Shown here piece by piece: positions 1-8,731 of a stretch of DNA of 64,000 nt; position 1 is the first letter of the stretch, and each line of letters begins with the position of its first letter. Location of the stretch: the NCBI RefSeq assembly GCF_002005225.1, contig NZ_CP019724.1, positions 496,001 through 560,000 of the forward strand, given 5' to 3'. The notes below the pieces were generated by a model, which saw only the letters and a list, made by a program, of their open reading frames with translations, was not told the DNA's origin and did no database searches. The DNA is from Streptomyces pactum. Its GTDB lineage: Bacteria > Actinomycetota > Actinomycetes > Streptomycetales > Streptomycetaceae. A program made the position numbers and the translations under genes.

Positions 1-2963
1 CCGTAGAAGAAGTCCTTGCTGTCCAGGACGCTGGTGTCGCCGAACGAGGCCCGGTGGGTGTCGAACTCGCGCGCCGGTCCGGGGAACAGCAGCCGGTTGA
101 GGGTCGCCCGGCGGTCCTTGGCCAGCGCGGTTCGGTCGTCGCCGCTCAGCTCCGCCACCGGCCCGGCCTCGGCGCGGCCCCGCAGCGCCTTGCTGCGGAA
201 CGGCTCGGGCCAGCCGCCGGGCGGGGTGCCCAGCTCGCCGCGCAGGAACCCGATGACGGAGTCCGGGATGTCGAACCGGTCCGGTTCCGCCTCGAAGTCC
301 GACGGGGAGACGCCGGCGCCGACCAGGTGGAGGGCCAGGTCTCCGACCACCTTCGAGGAGGGCGTGACCTTCACCAGGCGGCCCAGCATCCGGTCGGCGG
401 CGGCGTACATCGCCTCGATGTCCTCGAAGCGGTCGCCGAGGCCCAGCGCGATGGCCTGGGTGCGCAGGTTGGAGAGCTGTCCCCCGGGGATCTCGTGGTG
501 GTAGACACGCCCGGTCGGTGCGGCGAGACCCGCCTCGAAGGGGGCGTAGACCTTGCGGACGCTCTCCCAGTACGGCTCCAGGTCGCCGACGGCCTGGAGG
601 TCGAGGCCGGTGGGCCGCTCGGTGTGGTCGGTGGCGGCGACGATCGCCGACAGGGAGGGCTGCGAGGTGGTACCCGCCATGGACGCCACCGCCCCGTCGA
701 CGGCGTCGGCGCCGGCCTGGATCGCGGCGAGGTAGGTGGCGAGCTGGCCGCCGGTGGTGTCGTGGGTGTGCAGGTGCACCGGCAGGTCGAACTCGCGGCG
801 CAGCGCGGACACGAGGGTCGCGGCCGCCGGGGCACGCAGCAGTCCGGCCATGTCCTTGACGGCCAGGACGTGCGCGCCGGCGTTCACGATCTTCTCGGCG
901 AGCCGCAGGTAGTAGTCGAGCGTGTAGAGCCGCTCGGACGGGTCGGACAGGTCGGCGGTGTAACACAGGGCCACCTCCGCGACGGAGGTGCCGGTCTGCC
1001 GTACCGCGTCGATGGCGGGCCGCATCTGGTCGACGTCGTTGAGGGCGTCGAAGATGCGGAAGACGTCGATGCCGGTGGCGGCGGCCTCCTGCACGAAGGC
1101 GTCGGTCACCTCGGTCGGGTACGGGGTGTACCCCACGGTGTTGCGGCCGCGCAGCAGCATCTGGAGGCAGATGTTGGGCACGGTCTCGCGCAGGGCGGCC
1201 AGCCGCTCCCACGGGTCCTCGGCGAGGAAGCGCAGGGCGACGTCGTAGGTGGCGCCGCCCCAGCACTCCAGGGACAGCAGTTGGGGCAGGGTGTGCGCGA
1301 CCTGCGGGGCGACGGCGAGCATGTCCTTGGTGCGCACCCGGGTGGCGAGCAGCGACTGGTGGGCGTCGCGGAACGTGGTGTCGGTGACGCCGATGGTGGG
1401 CGAGTCGCGCAGCCGGCGGGCGAAGCCCTCCGGGCCCAGCTCGGCGAGGAGCTGGCGGGAGCCGGCCGGGGGTTCACCGGCGGCGAGCGGTGACAGTTTG
1501 GTCAGCGGGTCGGCGATCTCGGGTCGCTCGCCGTGCGGCTTGTTGACCGTGACGTCGGCGAGGTAGGTGAGCAGCTTGGTACCGCGGTCTGCGGAGTGGC
1601 GGGCGGTGAGCAGGTGCGGGCGCTGCTCGATGAAGGACGTGGTGACCTTGCCGGCCTGGAAGTCGGGGTCGTCCAGCACCGCCTGGAGGAAGGGGATGTT
1701 GGTGGCGACGCCGCGGATGCGGAACTCGGCCACGGCGCGCCGGGCGCGGCCCACGGCGGTGGTGAAGTCCCGGCCCCGGCAGGAGAGTTTGACCAGCATC
1801 GAGTCGAAGTGGGCGCTGATCTCCGTACCGGCGTGGGTGGTGCCGCCGTCGAGTCGGATGCCCGAGCCGCCGGGTGAGCGGTAGGCGCTGATCCGGCCGG
1901 TGTCCGGGCGGAAGCCGTTGGCCGGGTCCTCGGTGGTGATGCGGCACTGGAGTGCGGCACCGCGCAGGGTGATGTTCTCCTGGGCGAGACCGAGGTCGGC
2001 CAGCGTCTCGCCGGCGGCGATGCGCAACTGGGACTGGACGAGGTCGACGTCGGTGACCTCTTCGGTGACCGTGTGCTCGACCTGGATGCGCGGGTTCATC
2101 TCGATGAAGACGTGGTTGCCGTCGCGGTCGACGAGGAATTCCACGGTGCCGGCGTTGCGGTAGCCGATCTGCCGGGCGAAGTTCACGGCGTCGGCGCAGA
2201 TCCGCTCGCGCAGGGCCGGGTCGAGGTTCGGCGCGGGGGCGAGTTCGATGACCTTCTGGTGGCGGCGCTGCACCGAGCAGTCCCGCTCGAAGAGGTGGAT
2301 GACGTCGCCCCGGCCGTCGGCGAGGATCTGGACCTCGATGTGGCGGGGTTCGACGACGGCCTTCTCCAGGAACACCGTGGAGTCGCCGAAGGCGGAGGCG
2401 GCCTCCCGGGACGCCGCCTCGATGGCCTCGCGCAACTGGGCGGGTTCCTCGACGCGGCGCATGCCGCGCCCGCCGCCGCCCGCGACCGCCTTGACGAACA
2501 CGGGGAAGCCGACGTCGTCGGCGGCGCGGACGAGTTCGTCCACGTCTGTGGAGGGCGCGGAGGAGCCGAGGACCGGCACACCGGCCTCGCGGGCGGCGGC
2601 CACGGCCCGGGCCTTGTTGCCGGTCAGTTCGAGGATCTGTGTGCTCGGTCCGACGAACGTGATGCCTGCCTCTTCGCAGGCGCGGGCCAGTTCGGGGTTC
2701 TCGGACAGGAATCCGTAGCCCGGGTACACGGCGTCGGCTCCCGCCCGGCGGGCCGCGCGGACGATCTCCTCCACGGAGAGATACGCGCGCACCGGGTGTC
2801 CCGGCTCACCGATCTCGTAGGCCTCGTCGGCCTTCAGCCGGTGCAGCGAGTTGCGGTCCTCGTGCGGGAAGACGGCGACGGTGCGCGCGCCGAGCTCGTA
2901 GCCCGCGCGGAATGCACGGATCGCGATCTCACCGCGGTTGGCGACCAGCACCTTGCGGAACAT
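1..2963 (-). CDS. pyc: Pyruvate carboxylase (3' end outside window)
   Basis: Makes oxaloacetate from pyruvate, bicarbonate and ATP in the cytoplasm, refilling the TCA cycle. The 987 codons present begin MFRKVLVANRGEIAIRA, the standard biotin-carboxylase start, followed by an ATP-grasp glycine loop (GGGGRGMRRV, near residue 160). The distal half seen here is the carboxyltransferase barrel with the metal-binding segment LHTHDTTGG and the lysine segment VKDMAGLL. The gene leaves the window on the left, so the last part of the carboxyltransferase region and the biotin carrier domain are not visible; the family is usually about 1,120 residues. ATG at 2963 has AAGGGA about 6 bases upstream. The small gene upstream (3080-3397) is co-directional with a 116-base gap, so a shared transcript is possible. 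Confidence 0.96.
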   Translation of the reverse strand, partial: MFRKVLVANRGEIAIRAFRAGYELGARTVAVFPHEDRNSLHRLKADEAYEIGEPGHPVRAYLSVEEIVRAARRAGADAVYPGYGFLSENPELARACEEAGITFVGPSTQILELTGNKARAVAAAREAGVPVLGSSAPSTDVDELVRAADDVGFPVFVKAVAGGGGRGMRRVEEPAQLREAIEAASREAASAFGDSTVFLEKAVVEPRHIEVQILADGRGDVIHLFERDCSVQRRHQKVIELAPAPNLDPALRERICADAVNFARQIGYRNAGTVEFLVDRDGNHVFIEMNPRIQVEHTVTEEVTDVDLVQSQLRIAAGETLADLGLAQENITLRGAALQCRITTEDPANGFRPDTGRISAYRSPGGSGIRLDGGTTHAGTEISAHFDSMLVKLSCRGRDFTTAVGRARRAVAEFRIRGVATNIPFLQAVLDDPDFQAGKVTTSFIEQRPHLLTARHSADRGTKLLTYLADVTVNKPHGERPEIADPLTKLSPLAAGEPPAGSRQLLAELGPEGFARRLRDSPTIGVTDTTFRDAHQSLLATRVRTKDMLAVAPQVAHTLPQLLSLECWGGATYDVALRFLAEDPWERLAALRETVPNICLQMLLRGRNTVGYTPYPTEVTDAFVQEAAATGIDVFRIFDALNDVDQMRPAIDAVRQTGTSVAEVALCYTADLSDPSERLYTLDYYLRLAEKIVNAGAHVLAVKDMAGLLRAPAAATLVSALRREFDLPVHLHTHDTTGGQLATYLAAIQAGADAVDGAVASMAGTTSQPSLSAIVAATDHTERPTGLDLQAVGDLEPYWESVRKVYAPFEAGLAAPTGRVYHHEIPGGQLSNLRTQAIALGLGDRFEDIEAMYAAADRMLGRLVKVTPSSKVVGDLALHLVGAGVSPSDFEAEPDRFDIPDSVIGFLRGELGTPPGGWPEPFRSKALRGRAEAGPVAELSGDDRTALAKDRRATLNRLLFPGPAREFDTHRASFGDTSVLDSKDFFY

Positions 2964-3079
2964 TCTTGATCCCTTCAGCCTGCCGGGTGACGAGACCATG
3001 GTGTCGGCGCCGCCCCCGGTACGCCATGTGAGCCGGGCCACTCCCGGCTCCGTCATGTACCCGTGCCGTTGCGGCCGGG

Positions 3080-3397
3080 TCAGACGTCGGAGTCGATACC
3101 GGTGACCACCGGGGGTCCGAGGGGCGCGCTGCCGCCGTCCAGGCCCACCGCGCGCAGGGCGGAGTCGGCGACCTCCCGGGCGCGGCCCTCCGCATGGGCG
3201 GCGGTGTCCGCCTCGACGGTGAGGCGGACCGTGAAGGTGCCGTCCTCGTTGACCGAGAGGGCGTCGAGGTCCTCCTCGTCTCCCAGGTGGGTGCGGTGCG
3301 GATCCGCGGGGCGCAGTGCCCGGGCCAGTTCGTCCTTCGTGCCGTCCTGGACGGCGCCGGTGAACGTGCCCGGCACCGAGATGACATACGTCGTCAT
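3080..3397 (-). CDS. Small conserved actinobacterial protein, 105 aa
   Basis: Cytoplasmic protein without signal peptide or membrane segment. It starts MTTYVISVPGTF and ends in VVTGIDSDV. I do not recognise a named family. The predicted pattern is alternating strands and one helix (the segment HAEGRAREVADSALRAV), like a small alpha/beta ferredoxin-like fold. ATG at 3397 is preceded by an excellent AAGGAGGAGTGCC ribosome site, which supports it as real. It lies between the malonyl-transferase gene and pyc on the same strand, so it may be a late gene of the acyl-carrier operon or a pyc leader gene. Confidence 0.75.
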   Translation of the reverse strand: MTTYVISVPGTFTGAVQDGTKDELARALRPADPHRTHLGDEEDLDALSVNEDGTFTVRLTVEADTAAHAEGRAREVADSALRAVGLDGGSAPLGPPVVTGIDSDV

Positions 3398-3467
3398 GGC
3401 ACTCCTCCTTCGGATTCCCCTCCGCCTACCCCGATCCGGGCGCGGGACCCGGCCGGGAGGGCCTTCG

Positions 3468-4469
3468 TCACCGCGGGGCGACGGTGAGGCGGTGGCGTAT
3501 GCGGTCGACGCCGACCGGTGTGCGGGAGGGGGCGGCCGTGGCGCAGCCGGGCAGCCCGGCCCTGGCCAGGGCGCTGAGCAGGGCTCGGGGGCCGCTGTCG
3601 AGGTAGGTGGTGAAACCGGCCAGGCGCATCGCGTGCAGGGTTCGGTGGAAGGCCAGGGGTTCGGTGAGGTGGGCGGCCGCCACGGTACGCAGCTCGGCCG
3701 GGGTGCGTGCGGGCCGCGCCACGGTGGCCGTGTAGACGGCGAGCGTGGGCGGGGCGACGGGCTGCGCCCGCAGGAGGCGTCGGAACGCCCGGTGGACCTC
3801 GGTGAGCAGGGGGTGGTGGTAGGCGGTGCGGCTGGTCAGCGGGGTGGCGCGACGACCGAGCCCCCGGGCCGTGCGCCGGACGGCGGCCAATTGGTCGTCG
3901 GGCCCGGCGAGGACCGTCTGGCGGGGGGCGTTGCGGGCGGCGATCCGCACCTGTGGCAGGTCCGCGGCGGACAGGAGGTCCGCCGCCAGGTCGGCGGTCA
4001 TGTCGGTGGCCAGCAGGCCCGCCGCCGGCAGCGCCGCGTCGCGCAGCAGCCGGTCGCGCACGTGCAGCAGTCGGACGCCCTGTTCCAGGGTGATGGCCCC
4101 GGCCACGGTGAGCGCCGCGAGGTCGCCCACACTGTGGCCGAGCACCGCGTGGACGGGCGGGGTCGCGAGGTCGAGCAGGACGGTGGCGGAGGCGACCACC
4201 GCGGCATAGGTGGCCAGGTCGAAGGCCAGGGGGTCGGCGAGCAGGAGTGGGCCGGGGCCGGGCGCCCCGGCGTCGGTGAGGAGGTGGCCGACAGGTGTCC
4301 CGGTGCCGCCGAGCGCGGTGCTGTGGTCGTCCACCCGCCGCAGCACCTCCGAGACGGACGGGACGTCGCCCAGGTGACGCAGCGCGCCGGGAAGGTAGGC
4401 CCCCTGGCCGGGGCACATCAGCACGGTGCGCGGTGTGCCGCCGGCGGGGGCCAGGAGGTCGTTGCTCAT
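3468..4469 (-). CDS. Malonyl-CoA:ACP transacylase-like acyltransferase
   Basis: 333 aa acyltransferase of the FabD fold, expected to load malonyl (or another acyl) units from CoA onto the neighbouring carrier protein. The N-terminus has MCPGQGAYLPG, matching the FabD oxyanion loop PGQG; the nucleophile motif GHSVG puts the serine at residue 113; HVRDRLLR carries the carboxylate-binding arginine position; and YHHPLL (near 218) carries the catalytic-histidine region. The ATG at 4469 overlaps the ketosynthase stop codon as ATGA, so translation is coupled. It is shorter and more divergent than housekeeping FabD (usually about 310-320 aa with an S/AFHS motif), consistent with a specialised paralogue. 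It is the last gene of the ACP-KS-AT set. Confidence 0.85.
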   Translation of the reverse strand: MSNDLLAPAGGTPRTVLMCPGQGAYLPGALRHLGDVPSVSEVLRRVDDHSTALGGTGTPVGHLLTDAGAPGPGPLLLADPLAFDLATYAAVVASATVLLDLATPPVHAVLGHSVGDLAALTVAGAITLEQGVRLLHVRDRLLRDAALPAAGLLATDMTADLAADLLSAADLPQVRIAARNAPRQTVLAGPDDQLAAVRRTARGLGRRATPLTSRTAYHHPLLTEVHRAFRRLLRAQPVAPPTLAVYTATVARPARTPAELRTVAAAHLTEPLAFHRTLHAMRLAGFTTYLDSGPRALLSALARAGLPGCATAAPSRTPVGVDRIRHRLTVAPR

Positions 4470-5752
4470 GAGGCGTCGGCGAAGGCGAGCGCGATGTTGT
4501 GGCCGCCGAAGCCCATGCTCGTGGTGATGGCCGAGAGGGGCCCGGAGTGCAGCGCCGCGGGAGTGCGGCCGACGACGTTCAGGCCGATCTCGGGATCCAC
4601 TCGTTCGAGACTGCACGCGGGCGGTGCGGTTCTGTCCCGCAGGGCGAGGACGGTGAGGACGGCCTCGATGGCACCGGCGGCGCCGAGTGTGTGCCCGAAG
4701 GCGCCCTTGGTCGCGCTGACCGCCACGTCGTCCAGTGTCTCGCCGAAGACCTTGTGCAGCGCCTGCGCCTCGCCGAGGTCGCCGAGCGGTGTGGAGGTGG
4801 CGTGCGCGTTGATGTGCTGGACCTCCTCCGGAAGGAGCCCGGCGTCACGCAGCGCGGCGTCGACGGCGGCCGCGCAGCCCGTTCCGCCGGGCGCGGGCTG
4901 GGCCACGTGGTGGCTGTCGTTGGTGATGCCCGCGCCGGTCAGCCGGGCGTGGACGCGTGCCCCACGGGCCGCGGCGTGCCCGGCGCTCTCGACGACGAGC
5001 ACGCCGGCGCCCTCCCCCATCACGAAGCCGTCCCGGTCGGCGTCGAAGGGTCTGGACGCGCCCTTGGGGTCGTCGTGGCGCCGGGACAGGGCCCGCAACC
5101 GCGCGAACCCGGCCAGGGCGAGCGGGTGCAGCGCTGCCTCGGCGCCGCCCGCGACCACGAGGTCGGCGCGGCCCTCCCGGATCAGGCCGAGGGCCTGGGC
5201 GAGGGCCTCGGCGCCGGACGCGCAGGCGCTGACGGGGGCGTGGACGCCGGCCCTGGCGCCCACCATCAGCCCCACTTCGGCGGCCGGGTGGTTGGGCAGC
5301 ATGACCGGGATGGTGCGCGGACTCACCCGCGCCGCGCCCCGGGTCTCCAGGCGGTGGTTCTGCTCCAGGATGCTGGTGAGCCCGCCCAGCCCCACCCCGA
5401 CGGCCACGGCCACCCGCGTGCCGGCCGCGGAGAGCGTTGACGCGTCGGGGAACCCCGCGTCGCGAACGGCCTCCCGGGCGGCGACGAGGGCGAACCGCGC
5501 CGAACGGTCGCACTGCGCCGCTTTGGCGGACGACAGGGCCGTCCCGGGGTCGACCGCGGCCCGGGCCGCGAGGTACACCTGCGCGGGCCCTTCCGGCGCC
5601 GCGAAGTCGACGCGCTCGACTCCGCACCCGCCGCCCAGCAGGGCTCGCCAGGTGGAGGGGACGTCGCCGCCCAGCGCGGTCGTCAGTCCCAGCCCGGTGA
5701 TGACGGCGGCCCGTTCCCCGGGGTCGGGGCCGGCCGCGTGTCGTGGGCTCAC
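4466..5752 (-). CDS. Beta-ketoacyl-ACP synthase II-type condensing enzyme
   Basis: 428 aa thiolase-fold ketosynthase that condenses acyl and malonyl-ACP units. The Cys-His-His triad is complete: SACASG (Cys177), INAHATSTPLGD (His317) and KGAFGHTLGAAG (His354); the FabF signature GFGGHN lies near the C-terminus. The GTG start at 5752 overlaps the ACP stop codon (GTGA); no nearby in-frame ATG has a better ribosome site. Gene order ACP-KS-AT, all overlapping, means the three products are made together. S. coelicolor has FabF paralogues outside the main fab operon, and from memory one lies beside pyruvate carboxylase, as here. The product is unknown: no ketoreductase, KAS III, cyclase or thioesterase gene is nearby. 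Confidence 0.93.
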   Translation of the reverse strand: MSPRHAAGPDPGERAAVITGLGLTTALGGDVPSTWRALLGGGCGVERVDFAAPEGPAQVYLAARAAVDPGTALSSAKAAQCDRSARFALVAAREAVRDAGFPDASTLSAAGTRVAVAVGVGLGGLTSILEQNHRLETRGAARVSPRTIPVMLPNHPAAEVGLMVGARAGVHAPVSACASGAEALAQALGLIREGRADLVVAGGAEAALHPLALAGFARLRALSRRHDDPKGASRPFDADRDGFVMGEGAGVLVVESAGHAAARGARVHARLTGAGITNDSHHVAQPAPGGTGCAAAVDAALRDAGLLPEEVQHINAHATSTPLGDLGEAQALHKVFGETLDDVAVSATKGAFGHTLGAAGAIEAVLTVLALRDRTAPPACSLERVDPEIGLNVVGRTPAALHSGPLSAITTSMGFGGHNIALAFADAS

Positions 5753-6027
5753 GCGGTGCCGCCCGCGGGGGCGGCGACGGTTTCGGCGAGGTGGGCGGCG
5801 ATCTGCCGGACCGTCGTGAGCCGGTCCGCCTGCTCCGGCGGCACCTCGATCTGCCACCGGTCCTCGATCGCGGCGACCAGTTCCAGCCTGGCCAGCGAGT
5901 CGACGCCCAGGTCGTCCTGGAGGGAGGAGTCCGGATCGATCTCCTCCACGGACAGGTCCTCGACCGTGGCGGCCAGCAGGTCCCGCAGTTCCTCGAGCAA
6001 CTGTCGTTCCTCAGCGGTGGACGGCAT
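5749..6027 (-). CDS. Acyl carrier protein
   Basis: 92 aa acidic helical carrier. The phosphopantetheine site is the DSL of DDLGVDSLARLEL (Ser44). It carries the growing acyl chain for the overlapping ketosynthase and acyltransferase. ATG at 6027 is preceded by GAAGGAGGAACCGGAC, a strong ribosome site, and the stop at 5749 overlaps the ketosynthase GTG. It is the first gene of the three-gene set, so the promoter should lie in 6028-6400. It is a type II standalone ACP, with an alanine/proline-rich tail slightly longer than that of FAS ACP. Confidence 0.95.
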   Translation of the reverse strand: MPSTAEERQLLEELRDLLAATVEDLSVEEIDPDSSLQDDLGVDSLARLELVAAIEDRWQIEVPPEQADRLTTVRQIAAHLAETVAAPAGGTA

Positions 6028-6502
6028 GTCCGGTTCCTCCTTCGTCCGTGCGCGGCGCGCCCGGTGGCGGCGGGCGGGAGGTCCCGGCCTCCTCGGGTGC
6101 GCCGGCGGTGACCGGCGACCTGCCGGTGGCACGCCGACAGACTGTCCGGCCGTCCGGCTCGGTAAGCGCCGTGTACGGGGGGCGGCGGAGCATCGGGAGC
6201 ACGTGAGGGGCTCCTGCGGGCACCCGTGTCCGCTTTTCACGCAGAAGCGCCCCGCGGCGGACCGAGGGTGGCGGGCGGCGGGCGCGTAACGGGCCGGGGC
6301 CGCTCGACGGCGGCGCTGTCGCACTTCCTCAACGGACTTTGGCGGCTCTTTTAAGGCTTTCTGAAGATGACCTTCGAACCGGCGTTTACGCGCCGGCCGC
6401 ACCCTAGGCTCTCGAACACCCCCCACAGTCCCGGTGGGCGCGGTCGCGTCCACCGGGTACGGGGGTCCGTCAGCCGACCGACAAGCCGAGGTGTCCTGCC
6501 GT
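6028..6502. other. Divergent intergenic region, ACP operon / CAP protein
   Basis: About 475 bases between divergent genes. No convincing gene was seen; frames on both strands are arginine/proline-rich shadows. A locally AT-rich patch (about 6340-6372, with CTCTTTTAAGGCTTTCTGAA) is the likely promoter zone. A GC-rich inverted repeat CCGGCG-N6-CGCCGG lies at about 6382-6399. A GGGTAC lies at 6455-6460 but has no matching GNNT 14-16 bases upstream. Confidence 0.5.
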
Positions 6503-7396
6503 ATGGGTTCCCGCCGAGCCGCTCGCCCGTCCCGCCCTCATGCCCGCCCCCGCGGCGGGCTCCGGACCCGCGGTACCGCGCTCGTGCTCGGCGCCGTCAC
6601 CGTGACGGCGGGCGTCGGGATCACCCTGGCCGTCACCGGAGGCGAGGACGGCGGCGCCGCGGACCGGGTCACCACGAACGCCGCCGGGCAGGCACCGGGC
6701 GCCGAGGACGCGGCGGGCGGCGCGACGCCGCTCGCCTCGGTGTCGGCGAGCCCGACGGCCACGGAGGCCGACGGCTCGCCGAGCGCGAGCGCGAGCGCCG
6801 AGCCGAAGGCCAAGGACAAGGACAAGGACGAGCCGAAGAAGTCGGCGGATCCGGCCGCCGGCCCGGCGAAGGCGGCCGAGCCCGCGTCGAAGGCTCCCGC
6901 GAGGACGACGGCGAAGAGCGGCGGCGACCGGTCGTCGAACGGGGGCGGCGACAACGGTTCGGACGCCGGTTCGGGCGCGGGATCGGGTGCGGACTCGGGT
7001 TCCGGCGGGGGCGGCGGCCCCGAGGCGCGGGTTCTCGCTCTCGTGAACGAGGAGCGGGCGTCGGCGGGCTGCTCGCCGGTCACGGCGAACGACCGGCTGA
7101 CCCGGGCCGCCGACGACTACAGCGACGTCATGGCGAGCAGCGGCGTGATGTCCCACACGGGCCCCGACGGCTCCACGATGACGACCCGGGTCGAGGCCGC
7201 CGGCTACCAGTGGTCCACGCTGGGCGAGAACATAGCCCGGGGGCAGGCGGACGCCGCCTCGGTGATGGACTCCTGGATGAACAGCCCCGGCCACCGCGCG
7301 AACGTACTCAACTGCTCCTTCGAGGAGCTGGGCGTCGGCGTCCACTTCGGCGACGGCGGCCCCTGGTGGACCCAGAACTTCGGCGCCGGTCGCTGA
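6503..7396 (+). CDS. Secreted CAP-superfamily (SCP/PR-1-like) protein
   Basis: 297 aa. A basic twin-arginine-rich N-terminus (MGSRRAARPSRPHARPRGG) leads into a hydrophobic segment (about 27-50), then a long low-complexity Ala/Ser/Lys/Gly linker (about 60-175) that could span the cell wall, then a CAP domain (about 176-297). CAP landmarks are present: VNEERASAGC, the His of MSHTGPDGS, GENIARG, the His of SPGHRANVLN and the terminal WWTQNFGAG. CAP proteins are extracellular; in bacteria the function is mostly unknown (sterol or lipid binding, protease-like, or wall-associated). ATG 6503 is chosen because GAGG lies upstream and the signal follows directly; a GTG at 6434 in frame is the alternative. 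It converges on the sensor kinase gene. Confidence 0.88.
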   Translation: MGSRRAARPSRPHARPRGGLRTRGTALVLGAVTVTAGVGITLAVTGGEDGGAADRVTTNAAGQAPGAEDAAGGATPLASVSASPTATEADGSPSASASAEPKAKDKDKDEPKKSADPAAGPAKAAEPASKAPARTTAKSGGDRSSNGGGDNGSDAGSGAGSGADSGSGGGGGPEARVLALVNEERASAGCSPVTANDRLTRAADDYSDVMASSGVMSHTGPDGSTMTTRVEAAGYQWSTLGENIARGQADAASVMDSWMNSPGHRANVLNCSFEELGVGVHFGDGGPWWTQNFGAGR

Positions 7397-7402
7397 CGTC
7401 CG

Positions 7403-8731
7403 TCACCGGCCCCCTCCTTGGGCGCCGCTCGCACCGGCGAGTACGAACGACACCCGCACCCGCGCTCCGCCCAGTGGCGCGCGGGTGATCGTCAGTTCGC
7501 CGTCCGCCGCGCGGGCCGCCCGGGCCACGATGTCCAGGCCGAGGCCGGTGGAGCCGCCGACGCTGACGCCCCGGGTGAGCGCGGCCTCGGGGTCCGTCAC
7601 GCCGGGGCCGGCGTCGTCGACGGTGAGGAACACGTGCCGCTCCGCCCGCTCCACGCGGACGGCGAAGGCGGTGCCCTGCGGGGTGTGCCGGAAGACGTTG
7701 CCGATCAGGGCGTCGACGACGGCCGCGAGGTCGTCCTCCGGGAAGGCGACCGGCGCCGGGCGCGGGGTCAGGTAGCGCTCGTAGGGCCGGCCCTGCTGGG
7801 TGGCGAGGACCGACCAGAAGTCCAGGCGCATGGCGACCACCTCGGCGACGTCGCACGGCTTGGCCGGGCCCGCCCCGGCACCGCCGTGCTGCACCGCGGC
7901 CAGGGGCGTGCGCGCGGCCGCGATGATCGAGTCGAGCTCGCTCTCGAGCTGGCCGGCCGCTTCCGTGACCCGCCGGGCGCTCGGGGTCGCCCCCATCCGG
8001 TCGGCCTCCAGGTAGAGGGCGGTCAGTGGTGTGCGCAGCCGGTGCGAGAGGTCGGCGACCAGTTCGCGTTCGACGGCGAGCAGGTCGACGACCCGGTCGG
8101 CCATGGTGTTGAACGCCACACCGGCTTCCTGGAGCTCGGGCGGGCCGTCCGGTTCGACCCGTACGTCCAGGTTGCCGGAGCCGAGGGCGAGCGAGGCGCG
8201 CTTGAGGCCGCGCGAGGAGCGGACGACGCGGGCGCCGAGCCGGTCGGCGACCAGCACCGAGCCACCGACCAGCCCCAGGGCGAGCAGCGCCATCACGCCC
8301 CACGACGCGGCCACCCCCCGGGTGAGGTCCGCGGCGGGCACGTAGGCCTCCACCACCGCGACCCGGTCGCCCCGCAGGACGACGGGCTGGAGGTAGACCC
8401 AGCCGTCCGCGGTGTCGACGGCGAGCGTCTCGCGTCCCCGCACGGCCCGGTCGAGGGCGCCCTCGGGTGCGTGCGGAGTGCCGACGAAGCCGCCGTCGGG
8501 CAGCCGCACGACGAGCTGGTCGGCCGAGCCCAGCTCGGCGACGGCCTGCTGTACGTCGGCGCGCCGGGTGGTGAGGGCGAGCACCGGGGAGAGGGCCGAG
8601 GCGCGCTGTTCGGCGGCGGTGGTGACCCGGTCCCGGGCCTGTTCGCGTACGAGGAGGGCGAGCGGGATGAGGAACGACAGCGCCACCATCGAGGTGACGG
8701 CCAGGGCGATCCCGGCGAGGGCGCGTCTCAT
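7403..8731 (-). CDS. Two-component sensor histidine kinase
   Basis: 442 aa membrane kinase. Transmembrane segment 1 at about 5-28, extracytoplasmic sensor about 30-140, transmembrane segment 2 about 143-163, a HAMP-like region (about 164-220), then a HisKA motif ELVADLSHRLRTPLTAL with phospho-acceptor His230. The ATPase domain follows with N box DALIGNVFRHTP, G1 DDAGPGV and G2 GGSTGLGLDIV. The ATG overlaps the response-regulator stop as ATGA, so regulator and kinase are co-translated. The C-terminus converges on the CAP gene with a 6-base gap. The signal sensed is not evident. Confidence 0.93.
   Translation of the reverse strand: MRRALAGIALAVTSMVALSFLIPLALLVREQARDRVTTAAEQRASALSPVLALTTRRADVQQAVAELGSADQLVVRLPDGGFVGTPHAPEGALDRAVRGRETLAVDTADGWVYLQPVVLRGDRVAVVEAYVPAADLTRGVAASWGVMALLALGLVGGSVLVADRLGARVVRSSRGLKRASLALGSGNLDVRVEPDGPPELQEAGVAFNTMADRVVDLLAVERELVADLSHRLRTPLTALYLEADRMGATPSARRVTEAAGQLESELDSIIAAARTPLAAVQHGGAGAGPAKPCDVAEVVAMRLDFWSVLATQQGRPYERYLTPRPAPVAFPEDDLAAVVDALIGNVFRHTPQGTAFAVRVERAERHVFLTVDDAGPGVTDPEAALTRGVSVGGSTGLGLDIVARAARAADGELTITRAPLGGARVRVSFVLAGASGAQGGGR

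Noticed and set aside
54..1493. 479-codon open frame on the plus strand
   Set aside because: Antisense of pyruvate carboxylase; Gly/Arg/Val-rich composition caused by high GC.
3063..5819. 918-codon open frame on the plus strand
   Set aside because: Antisense shadow of the KS and AT genes, Arg/Ser/Pro-rich without a domain.
6455..6460. GGGTAC upstream of the CAP gene as a sigma-B promoter
   Set aside because: No GNNT at 14-16 bases upstream.
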